From NCBI RefSeq assembly GCF_003171515.1, contig NC_089392.1, forward strand, positions 2,914,001 through 2,978,000: a DNA stretch of 64,000 nt, given 5' to 3'. Under the pieces are notes generated by a model. The model did no database searches. It had not been told where the DNA came from and worked only from the letters and a program-made list of their open reading frames with translations. The stretch is from Pyrenophora tritici-repentis. Lineage: Eukaryota > Ascomycota > Dothideomycetes > Pleosporales > Pleosporaceae. Positions within the stretch are counted from its first letter, which is position 1; each line of letters starts with the position of its first letter. The position numbers were made by a program, and so were the translations under genes. Below, in pieces: positions 53,510 through 64,000 of the stretch.

Positions 53510-56500
53510 TCAGTCATAGACGTTGCTGGTGCCGATCTGGCTGGCGAAAGCCGTGGACACGCTACGAGCGTCATCATCCTCGAAGCCACCTAGTCCAGCA
53601 CGCAGACCACGACTAGCACCAAATCCAGTGCCAACGTTCGGACCCTGGCGAGTAGACTCGACAAATCGGTTGAGGCGGTCCGACTGACTGAGAGATGTGG
53701 GCTTGTTGTAGTCGTTCAAGCTCAAACCAGAAAGGCTGATGCCTCCAGGCGCATCGCTGCGAGTATCCGTAAGCTCGCTAGCAGCAACCGACTCGCCAGC
53801 AACGCTGGGAGGTGCGCCATTCTTGCCCTTGCCGTTGGGACGACCCGGGAGAGGCCACGACTCCTGGAAATTGGAGAACATGGGAGGGTAGTTGGTGGGA
53901 ACACCGACACCACCAAGCGCAGAGGAGTGAACCGAGGACACATCGTCCGGAATATATCCGACAATGGAACCGTTGTCGTTGTACTCTTGGCGAGGCTTAT
54001 TTCCGTTGAAGCCAGTGGCGGGTCGACCAGATGTCATGGCATTGGCGTGTTGGTAGGCCATCTGGTAACGCTGAGGGCCACGGTAGGTCTGCTTTGGGCG
54101 GCTAAACTGCAGAAGTGAGACCTGCAGGTTGGTCAAAGGACCTTCAACCAGGCAGTTGCGCTCCTTGAAGTGGAGAAGAAGGTAATGCCACAATGGGTGC
54201 TTGGAAAGGACTTTAGGATTACCCAGGATGACAAGACCGTATTTCGCACGAGTAAGAGCGACGTTGAGACGTCGAGGGTCGCTCAAGAAACCGATGCCCT
54301 GGTGATCGTTGGAACGGACACACGACAGGATGATGAAGTCCTTCTCACGGCCCTGGAAAGCGTCGACCGAGGCAACCTCAACTTCCTTGTAATTTTCCTT
54401 CTTGAAGCTACCCGTTGCCTGCATGGAGCTGACAACATAACTGCGCTGACCTTCATATGGGGTGATGATACCGATATCGCCAGGCTGTACACCGGCCTTG
54501 AAGAAACGAGTGACAATCTTCTCGACATTCTGTGCCTCTGTACGGTTAAGGTAGGAGGTTCCAGAGGCTGATATTTCCTCTGCACCGAGGTTGGACCAGA
54601 ACATCATGGGACTGTCGACAACAGGCCAAGGAAAATCGACATCACGACGAATACGCTCCTGCATCGTGACACCATTCTGGAGGGAGCCTTCGTAGAACAT
54701 GTTGGAAGGGAACTCAGATAGGCATGGGTGCATACGATACTGAACCTGGAGTCGGATCGGAGAGCATCCCAGGATAACAAGACGCTCGAATAAAGACTGG
54801 TTCAGTCCAGCGGTGGCTGCCTTCTTGTTCATGATGACGGGTCCCAGTTGTTGATGGTCACCGACAAGTACGACCTGCTTACATCCAAGTACAAGTGGGA
54901 TCATACACTCTGGCTCTGCGGACTGTGTAGACTCGTCGATGAGGACAGTGCGGAACTTCATCTTGGAGAGACGAGGATCACCAGCACCAACACACGTGCA
55001 GCAAATGACATCGGCTGCCATGAGGATCTCACGTTCAGCTGCGCGAGTGAGCTGCTTGAACTTCTTCTCATCCTGACTTGAAAGCTCGCCCACGTCGCTC
55101 TTCAGCTGGTTCAACTTGTTGAGCTCGACGTTGGTGTCGTTCATGCGAACCTGCTCATGGAGGGAGAGGAAGCCAACAGGAGACTCGACATCCTCTCTAG
55201 ACTTTGCCGTAACACGAACAGTCTTCAATCCAGTGAGATGAATACGTTCGCACAGCTGATCAACAGCGACGTTGGAAGGTGCGCAGACCAGGACTTGGCT
55301 TTGGCTGATCTTGCACAAGTGGTAGATGATGGTGGCTGAAGTAACCGTCTTTCCTGTACCGGGCGGGCCTTGGATCAAGCTGAGCGGCTTCTGGAGAACG
55401 CTCTTAACAGCATTGATTTGACTAGCGTTCAGCTCGGGAAGACCTGGGACGCTGAACTTGCGAGGGATCTGGATCTTCATGGGCGCAGCTGCAACCTCGT
55501 GACCAAGGAGACGGTGGAAAATGTAGCCAGATACGCTCATCTCGTCGATGGCAAACGTCTTCATCGCGTGCTGCATTCGGTCGAAGGATGTGGCCTTCCA
55601 GACGTAGTCGGCACTGAAGTTGTGGGTACACTCAGTAGGGACTGACTTGTGATCGCCCTTGGTACGCAACTCAATTGTAACCTCGTCAGACTGGTTGTTG
55701 GGGATCTTGATAACGTATCCAACGCCTTCCCAGTGAGGGCGGAGTTCTCCGGTGTACCGCAATCGCATCTCGTCACCAACTGCAAGCTTTACGTCGCCCA
55801 GTTCGAGTTTAGGGAGGATGAAGCTAGCCGTGTGCTTGTTGTTCAGGGCCATGTCCCAGCGAACTATGAGGTTATCCTGTGACTGCGATTCCTTCAACTT
55901 GCGGTCATAGTCGGCCTCAATCTTGACCAGGGGACCGAAAACATTCTGGTACTGGAAAGCGTCGTCATAGCGGAGCAAGACCTTGGCAATAACCTCCTCT
56001 TGGCCAGCGCCCTTCTCCAGGTCCGCAATGGTGGCGTTTGCATTATCTTTCCATAGCTCTTCGAGTTTCGCAATGGTCTGGGGGCTGAGGTGGCGGGCAC
56101 GGAGCTGCTCTTGGTCGGTCGGGGCAGGTACGAGCCAGGGGAGGAAGGAACGATCTTCAATCAGCGGCTGCCAACGTGACGTGTCCCAGTTCATGTCCTT
56201 TTGCGAGGGCATGGCAGCGCATGGCTGACGGCAGAGGAGAACAACAACCGTGTCTGATTTGGCGGGGATGAAGCCGAGGAGAAAGACATTCTTTGTACCG
56301 CAGTTGTAGCATTCGAGAGTTGTGTCGCCGAGAGAGGAGGCGGGGTGCAACTGGACTTCCTTGTGACGGGCGCGGACGAGATGGTTGATGATGTGCGAAG
56401 ACGACGAGTTACCGCGGGCACTACAGAACCACTTGCTGCAGGCAAGGCACTTGACAACACTGCCGGCATTGTGAATACCACAGTATGCGCCTAACACAAC

Positions 56501-56805
56501 AAGTTAGTATGGACATCCGACCGTATATCTGCCACTTCCAACGTACAGGCATGTGCCGGGAGTTCGACCTCAGCGTCCTCGGCCCGCATGGCAGACTGGC
56601 CGTTCCTTCCACCGACAGGCATGCTGGCCATGCTCTCCAAGTCATCTTCGTCGTACTCTTCGTCGTCGTCGGCGCGTCGCCTGCGTGAAAGACCGCCGCG
56701 GGCGAGGTCGCCATCCAAAATGCCCTCGTCTACATCGCCGGCGTTAATAGTGGCGGCCGAATCGGATACCAGGTGGTTGCCCATGTGCGTGAAGGCGCCC
56801 TCCAT
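53510..56805 (-). CDS. UPF1: Upf1/Nam7 RNA helicase of nonsense-mediated decay
   Basis: Upf1 is the SF1 RNA helicase at the centre of nonsense-mediated mRNA decay. Two exons, complement of 53510-56490 and 56547-56805, give 1079 residues, usual for fungi. Exon 1 is acidic and disordered; the 56-bp intron falls inside the conserved HACAYCGIHN, the start of the Cys-His zinc domain that binds Upf2 ([33 protein letters not shown]). The helicase core has motif I GPPGTGKT near residue 460, motif [12 protein letters not shown], motif [31 protein letters not shown] (motif V) and [11 protein letters not shown] (motif VI). The C-terminal ~170 residues are low-complexity, rich in Gly, Ser and Asn. Start chosen is [12 protein letters not shown] at 56805. 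Confidence 0.97.
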
Positions 56806-59800
56806 GGTGGCAGTTTGCGCCTAGGGCTCCCTCTAATTATAGATATTTCCTATCTTCGTGGGGTTTGAGTCTTTGTTGGCGAGGCTATCGCTGCCGAGTT
56901 TATCGGGGGCTGGAGAAAATATTTAGGCTGAATGTTCACACCATTTCCAGCGCGAGAAGATGTTGTTGCGCGTGCGGGTTTGCGCGCGAGATTTGTTAGT
57001 GTGGCGGCGAAAGATTGTGTTGCAGCGAGGCCATACCGAAGTTCAGCGGGGTCGGAGGTCGGAGCACAGATCCCTTAGCGCCGTTTGAGCCTGAAGCAAT
57101 CATCCAGCCAATATCTCTTTCTCTCTCACATGGCCGAGCACTCAGTTACTTTCGATTAGTTCCCTCCAAGTCAGTCTGATACTCATCAATTTCGAGTACT
57201 TGATTCATTCTCTAGTCCTTGAGTTCAAGACTGTGATTGTCGTGAGTCCATGGTTGCTGATACTCACCTCGCTTTACCACATTCTCTCATATTTCACTCC
57301 CTTCATTGCATTGCTACATATAGCAGACAGCAATGAAATATCCTCCGTCCGGGAACCACTATATCGGTGGCGCTCAGCTATACATCATATGCCGCAGAGC
57401 CGCATTTGTGGATCCTCTCACTCTGGTACAAAGTATCTTCGAGCGACAGCTAGCCGTATACGCCATCATACTTCCCAAGTATTCACCAGCTCTCCATCAT
57501 GCAGCATCTTTCTCCGCGCCATCAATGCTACAGAACCTGCAGGGTTTGTCGACAACCCCGAAACCTTTAGTCAAATGACCTCCAACCATTCTTACTAGGA
57601 ATCGCTAGCATAAGATAGCCATCCAGAGTACATTGCATCTCTTACCGAACCCATACTTGTTCAAACTGTATCTCCCCTCTCTTGAACCATATTAGTCACT
57701 ACACAGAGGACGGCATCGAGATTACGATATCGGTATACCGTATCTGGTAGAGCGAGCTTACAGTTTCTAGGAGAATCCATCATGTACGAAAGCATGAAAT
57801 CAAGCTCATGCAATCGAAATGCAACTCATTATCCAAGCGAGGACACCCCCCACGCCTGTGTAACCGAATGACAGTATTTTACCTGTATCATACAAGGCGC
57901 TGTGCCTACCCCTCCATCATGGATTTCCGCAAAGGCTCCTGCCGGCGCTACGAACACACAAGCACTCGCACCGGAGAGCATTCTGATGCCCCACATCTCT
58001 TCTACATATTTTGCAGCCACTGCAACATCAGCTTAGTTTAATTCGTTCCGGGAAACAAGGTAAGAGCGTGCCGTGCGGGACTGGCCGGGTGATCGATCAG
58101 GACTCGTCTATTTGGTGCGGGGTGCAGCTCTCGCATGCAACTTCCACCACTGACATCTGTCACCAAACTGGATGTCCAAGTCGACCAATCAGCCATGCAG
58201 CTTGCACAAGGATGGTCCTGGTGAAAAATACGGAAAGAAGAAACTACAAGTATCAAATGGATTGTGTTGAGCATCTCGCGGGAAATGCGGGCCAGATGAT
58301 AGAACAGTTCGTGTATGCATGTACTCACCCACACTCCTTGACGCTCGCGCTTCCTGATAACAATTCAATCATATCAACCAGGGATACCCAAGTTACGAAC
58401 GGTGTCTTCAGACAAGACAAGACCACGCTACGCATCGAATTGGTAGTCTCCGATACCTTCCTCATCCGATTCGCTGTATGGCTCAACCATTGGGCTAGCC
58501 TTTGGCCATTCGATGTTACCGAAACATCGATCCGAAGAGAGAGGACCGCTTTCCAGCTGGATTACCAGGGGGTATACTGTATAGATGCTTGATGCATCGA
58601 TCGTCAGTGCCATCACCACAAGTATCGATTATCTTCAAGCCGCCTTGAGCGCAGTCACTGACGGCCCATTAGTGCGCATTGAAAGTAACTGCCGGCTTTT
58701 GAGGTGGTCAGGCATATGTCAGAGTACAAATTCGTCCACATTGATGCTTGTCTTATCCTGCCGATGCGACCGAAACTGGTCCAGAACCTACATGCATCTC
58801 AGCTGCATATCCTGAGAGATTCAGGAGCTCACTTACATCATTTTGTAGGATATGCAATCAAGAAAGGTATTCATACGCGTCTATCACTGCAAGAAGTGCA
58901 TGTAGCACGGGCAGAAGTCAGTCATTGTAAGAGATGGAGCAGCGACGATCGAATAGCAGAATGAGGCTTCATGCCTCCGCATGCATATGCATCTCCAATG
59001 ACTTGGAAGTACAACAGGACACCGATGTCGAGCGCTACAGCTGTCATAAGACGACGCCTTGCATCTGGACCATGCAAATGACCAAATCCGCAAAATAGAA
59101 GGCCTTCACCGGAGGTTTATGAGGCTGTGGTACCATCGGCTATCAGTTCATGCGGAGCCCCCACAGCTTGTACCACGTTGCTCAGCGTCTTTCCAATGCA
59201 GGTTCGCATGCTCGCTTGCGACTCAGCCGACCTGTTGCGAGATATGGCGACCGATGAAAGCGTAACCTTCCGCAAATTGCGCAATGATTGACATGTATGC
59301 AAGTGAGCATGCAGCTTGCTCGCAAACTGACTCGATATTCGGCCAGAAAGCAGCAATCTACCTAAACGAAAAGGCGGACCAGGTTGAGACGACATACGGC
59401 GTCCAGCGCGCTTATCCTGCAAATTGCGGAGTTTACCAAAACCGCAAGTCCTTACAGAACAGGATTCCGCCCCGCACAAGCGAGCCATGCCCCAGAAACG
59501 ATCTGCTTCTATTCTTGTGTAGGCGAACACAAATGACTTGCTTACAGAAGCAATAGGCAGCAGCCTCTTTTTTCACAGACCAAGAAAGCACGGTGATACA
59601 ATCTGATCTAGGTCAGCTTGTCACATTCTCGAAGCGGAAAGCCTGCAGTGCCAGCCTCAGCAGCCATGCATCTGCAACGCCTGTACCACGTAGCCTCAGA
59701 TTGTGCCAATCGGCCCTACTTTATGTCGTACAGCAACACGGACGCAAGGCACAAGACCCATGCCACAACACGCGAAAGTCTGTCGGTCATCTATCCGAGG

Positions 59801-61029
59801 AGATAAGGCTTGCGATTAGTATGGCGCAGACTGTCCACATACCATGCCCGCATCACAGCGAATCCTAGATACAGGTAAAAACACGCCGTATATCCATCTC
59901 GGACCCCACCACGCTTGCCTCGTGCTCGGACAACGCAGCTAGACTAAAGAGTAAAGGAAATCGCACACTAGCCTAGTAATGATAGCATCACTCGCATATG
60001 TTCTGCATGGAGACATGCGCCTCATCTCCGATTTCCCACACAAGTAGGAAATTGATATTCGTGTTATCCACGGCGAACAGAAACTAGAAGCCTCATTTTC
60101 TTCGTACTGCTCTCGGCTGGCGCGCATAGCTTGAGAAAACATGTCGATACTGCAGTAACTGCCTTGACTTCTTGCTAGTGACCGCGCAGCTAGGCACGCC
60201 TTATCATCACCTAGTCCCGCGTATGCTGTCAGACAAACAAAACGCTCGGACCGCATCTTGCACGTTTTCATTGACGTGCATGCTGTGCAACATAGCATGG
60301 CCCGAGCACGCAAGCACGCACGCTTAGACGAGCGGGGGAGGATTGCATGGTCGGCCATGTGATGTGATGGATGTGGTGGCTGCCGTCATGACTCGGTACA
60401 TGGACGTTGTGGTATTGTGTTACGAGACTAGAACGCCCCAGCCTGCTCCGTAGTAAGTCGGATGGGGGCAGAGGGACAGAGCACAGGTAAATAAGACAGG
60501 GGTATTATTTTGGATATGCGACAGGGAAGAGGGAGAAGCGCGCACAGCCTTTGCTTACGGACGACTGCAGGACCGGAGTCAGGGTGATTGCGGAGGTTTG
60601 CACAGCCGCAGGTGTTTGTTGCGAAGGGGGCTTGCGGGTGCAGATGGAGAGAGAGCTGTGCCGTGGAAGGCGTATGGAAGGATGACGGGGTCACGGTCGT
60701 AGCCGTGTTGTTGACCTCATTGATCTCATACTCACTTAGTTTCCCTCTACTGTCAGCTGGATAGCCAATTCCCTTTCCCATTCACCGCCCCTCACCTACG
60801 CCTGATTCAATCCACAACAGTGACAGCTTCTATCTAAACTACTCACCGCTCCCACCCGCTCCCCCACCCGTCCCCATTGAAAGAAAACCCTTCGCTCGTA
60901 ATCACCCCTTTAACCTCCGAAGGAAAGAAAAGTGAAGCAAGCCACAACAGACCCCTCCCCCATAGAAAAAAAAACTCTCCAGAAGAAATCCCGCTTCCAC
61001 GGCCAAACCTCCGGAGCCTCGCCCACTCC

Positions 61030-61049
61030 AGCCCAGCCCAGCCCAGCCC
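61030..61049. repeat. (AGCCC)4 tandem repeat
   Basis: Four perfect copies of AGCCC occur in the pyrimidine-rich stretch 60840-61100. Confidence 0.85.
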
Positions 61050-61411
61050 CTCAGGGGATCTCTTCCCCGTCCGTTCCTCTTTACCCTTACGCCGCATAAT
61101 CGAGTTTTCCGTCCGTCTTCCGTTTCCCGTTAGAAATTGCGTGTACCTACCATGCTAGCCCAGCGATAATATTATTGTCTGTGCTTGCGGGGAACGAGAT
61201 ACCCACTCTTCCGCTGCCGCCACTGCCCGCCCGCAGCGTTTCAGCGCACGGTACGCAACGCACGCACGGCTGGACATGGGGAGCGTGTGTGCGTGGGCTT
61301 AGCGGAGCGCTGTTGGCTGCTGCTGCTGGTTTTCCCCCCCGAAGCGGGTGGGCGGTTCCCGCTGGATGGGAAAAGTAATGTGTGGATGGATGTTTAAGGA
61401 AATGACCGGTT

Positions 61412-61432
61412 GGGAGGGGAAGGGGAGGGGGG
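61412..61432 (+). other. potential G-quadruplex motif
   Basis: Four G-runs of 3, 4, 4 and 6 bases are separated by loops of 1, 2 and 1 bases, fitting the standard G3+N1-7 pattern with very short loops. More G-runs follow to 61452. Folding is predicted from the pattern only. Confidence 0.6.
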
Positions 61433-63881
61433 AGCTGCTGGGAGCGGGGGGGAAGGCGGTGGGTGAGGCGGTGCTGGGTTTTGGGGTGTGGTAATGACGG
61501 TGAGGGTGTTTGGTGGCTCTTTTGGTGTTGTTCGTAGACGTAATAGAATGGACAGATTACCTATGCTATGACGCTCTGTTCTACTGTCTTCCCTCGGAGA
61601 CGTTGTTTACTGAGTAAATCGGGCTGTCATCTACCCACACACATACCGTGATAACAAAACCCATTATAATCCATTCACACCACGTCTGTCCGCCTCTCAC
61701 CACGGACATATTTTCCGTCTCCTCTCAAGCCCTCTGTTCATAAATAATCATATTCAAAACCAGCATAAAGCTGCCATCATCAACCTTCTGCATCAAATCG
61801 TGCCGATACAATCGCCTCGGCTCGGCAGACCGACCAAAAAGCTGCATCGCTCGTGTGGGGTTCACATTCGTCTAACCATAACTCTTAAGCCGAGGGAAAC
61901 GTAGCATCACATCATGCGCAATGCGCAGCGCATGCATCAACTCACGAGAAAAAAAAGCCCGTGTGTGAGCGCGTGAGCATCGCAACAACAGCCTTAGCAG
62001 CACAGAAAGATGCGCTGGCACTGTCTTCACACACACACACCTACCTCCCTCTCGTCTCAATCAGAATTGCAATTGCCGACAGGGACAGCACGGTAATCAT
62101 CCACCAGCGCACGTACACGAAACATCACACATGATCACCAGAAAAATTGTCGGTTCATCATCGTGTCCCCAATCCAAGGCTACGGGCACAAGAACCGAGC
62201 TGGCCTAAGCAGAAGCGTTAGTTGCTAAATGCGCCGAACTAGCCTAACCAACCAGACTAAACAAGGCCAGCGAATTGCCGAAACATGTCAGAAGTGAAGC
62301 TTGGGGTTAGATACCTAACTAGACAGAAAGAGTGACAGCACGAGCTAGACAGAGGACGTGCAGCATCCGCAGGTGCCACGTCAACGAACGTGGATTTCCA
62401 TTTTTTTTCCTCTGTGTGGTGTGTGTGCTTGCTCCCAAAAAGAAGACTAAGAGAGACTTTACTTGGGTAGGAATGTTTCACACTAGAGCCCAGCTTGCTT
62501 ACCACATGATTGATGTTCTTTGCGGCTCCGAGACGAAAATGGGGTTGGGCAGGTTTACATGTTGCAAGGCGCTTGCTTGGGTATGGGCGGCGCACCGCGT
62601 TCGTTAGCTCTGCATGTATGCGACGGCTGTTTTCCTTTCGTAGCATGGATTGTTGGAGGGGGGTTCCATGCAGCTTTCCGGCGCAAAGGAACTGACGTAC
62701 TATCTGTCTGTTCACTTGGGAGATGTCAGGTCATCACAGACAGAACACAGCAACAAAGGAAGCGTTGGAGACAGTAATTTGAATGTCAAAATTAAAACTT
62801 CGACTTGACGCATCGCTGCGCGGAAGCTTATGGTATCATTTCTAAATGTTGAGTGGTATCTTCCTGATTGTGTGATTGTGTCCCCCGCCTTGTGATGATC
62901 CCATGCAATGCCACGCCGATGATGACCCCATCCGTATTTCCCAAGCCACAAAAGAAGGCAACATTGGCCGATGCACCCATTTCCTTGCAAGCAAACGAAA
63001 AATGCCCGGCCCGGCCCATGTAAACGATTTAGAAAAGAAGCCCCCAAACCATGTCCTGCATCGAAGCTAACATTGGCCTACAGCCTATCGCATCCCAACA
63101 AGCACAGGTCCATTGGGATGCGATGAGAAAGGTAAGTTGAGAGAAAAAGAAAGGAAAAAATAAAAACAAGATCAGCACCGCACCACCAAAGTCCCGCACG
63201 ACGGGGCCGAATGAACTACGCAAATGCTTATTTGTCGTAAAGTCGTAAAGCTGCCAACAGAGGAAACAAAACAAGATGTTGGAAAAAAAAGGTCTGTACA
63301 GGGTAGTGCTCGAGCAACGAAGCTCCATGAGGAACAAAGCAAGTCTATAGGATATCGCCAAAATGCAGTGAAATAAGGTTGCTCGCCGGCAAACCCTGTA
63401 GAATCCCCATAGTGTTGCTGCGCCGATGACCGATCTGAAAACAAAGTGTTGGTCAAGAAAGGGTATATGCTAGAATGGAAGGAAAGAAAATGAAGCGATC
63501 GACGTCCAGTAGGACGATAATCTGGGATAACTTTTATGAGCTAGGCGCCGAGACCGCGATGGGTCCCATGTCAGGCACTGTTGTTCGATGGATTCTCGAT
63601 AGCCGTCGGAAGGAAGCGCTCTATGCAGAGTCGTTGCGTAATGTTTCAGTCTCCGATCCGCGGTTCGCATTTGTTGGTGGTAGGGAACGGAATTAAAGGC
63701 CGTATCCCTGGCTGTGCCGCAAGGCCAGCCCGAAAGCAAGGAACCCAAACGCCGTAGGTTACCAATACAAGTCGCTGTAGAAAATGATGGTGTATGGTAC
63801 AAATGCAGCTGACAGAACTTGCCGAACGGCCGCGTGGCGGCGTCGTCAGCTGGAAGAGTGGCGTCATCCTACAAGCTTTTG

Positions 63882-64000
63882 CTATCGCTCAAAGGTACTC
63901 GAGCGGCTAATTGTGTCAAAGTCGGATTCGCGCGACTCGCTTCCGGTGCGCTGCTGCTCATCTTTGCGTCTTCTGCGCTCACTGGGCGCACGGCTAATCA
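63882..64000 (-). CDS. 3' end of unknown protein (partial)
   Basis: An open frame on the minus strand enters from the right edge and ends at the TAG at 63884-63882, giving 38 visible residues. The C-terminus is highly charged and Ser/Arg-rich (APSERRRRKDEQQR, then ESRESDFDTISRSSTFER), which looks like a disordered tail with phosphorylation sites. The family cannot be told. Coding status rests on the protein-like composition and reading to the edge. Confidence 0.55.
   Translation of the reverse strand, partial: ISRAPSERRRRKDEQQRTGSESRESDFDTISRSSTFER

Larger units (their letters stand above)
56806..63881. other. 7-kb gene-poor region
   Basis: I could not support any gene between the UPF1 start and the 3' end of the gene at the right edge. 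ORFs reach 193 codons (58011-58592) but have no motif, no splice partners and no protein-like composition. The part from 57200 to 60400 is roughly balanced in base content with many short words repeated by chance, the part from 60840 to 61100 is pyrimidine-rich, and 61380-61500 is G-rich. It may hold non-coding RNA, a large regulatory region or decayed repeats. Confidence 0.5.

Noticed and set aside
58011..58592. A 193-codon open frame
   Set aside because: No motif, no protein-like composition, no splice neighbours and no start context; treated as chance.
62257..62715. A 152-codon minus-strand ORF
   Set aside because: No domain, biased towards chance codons and no conserved blocks.
1..64000. 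Secondary-metabolite cluster, CRISPR array, phage or bacterial operon features
   Set aside because: No backbone synthase, array or operon-like gene packing is present; the genes are spliced eukaryotic housekeeping genes.

Overview
The window is nuclear DNA of a filamentous ascomycete, most likely a dothideomycete of the Pleosporales. The evidence is single genes with many short GT-AG introns of about 44-75 bp, a FacB/Cat8 acetate regulator, a fused Edc3 (LSm-FDF-YjeF), two or three Zn2Cys6 regulators, and an AT-rich transposon island with repeat decay of the kind expected from RIP. The class is inferred from gene style and was not tested by alignment. Gene models were built by hand from reading frames, splice signals and conserved motifs; coding lengths are in frame across every junction given.

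Layout. 1-322: 5' end of an unknown Gln/Ser-rich gene (-). 811-1907: KTI12 (+), with 6-nt and 16-nt first exons. 3568-6408: facB/CAT8 (-). 8189-9715: SET-domain methyltransferase (-). 10527-12576: CDC14 (+). 13304-13375: tRNA-Arg(CCT) (-), next to an (AC)22 microsatellite. 14126-14934: free methionine-R-sulfoxide reductase (+), with a 5-nt micro-exon. 15953-16372: FAM32A-like protein (+). 18590-20334: amino-acid permease (+). 21426-23836: Zn2Cys6 regulator (+).

23837-33716 is a transposon island lying between the 3' ends of two convergent genes. It holds three solo LTRs, each with its own 5-bp target duplication, a truncated LTR, diverged AT-rich repeats, and a 5.7-kb Ty1/Copia element. The Copia element has identical 206-bp LTRs and a CCAGA target duplication, but its polyprotein frame is broken three times, each time at a three-C run.

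Conserved genes then resume. 33717-35717: Ybp1/Ybp2 family protein (-). 35999-36401: LSM3 (+), divergent from it. 37543-39557: B-type cyclin (-). 42469-44551: protein with a C-terminal Zn2Cys6 cluster (+). 45664-47823: Cyk3-like transglutaminase-fold protein (+). 48415-50944: EDC3 (+). 51718-52689: DUF1749 alpha/beta hydrolase (-). 53510-56805: UPF1 (-). About 7 kb without a recognisable gene follows, and the last 119 bases carry the 3' end of another gene (-).

The genes are independent housekeeping and regulatory genes, not a pathway cluster. Some share themes: RNA decay and processing (UPF1, EDC3, LSM3), mitosis and cytokinesis (CDC14, cyclin B, Cyk3-like) and stress or carbon control (FacB, fRMsr, Ybp). 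I found no secondary-metabolite cluster, CRISPR array or convincing new multi-gene system. The most unusual content is the transposon island, the very small coding exons and the long gene-free stretch at the right end.
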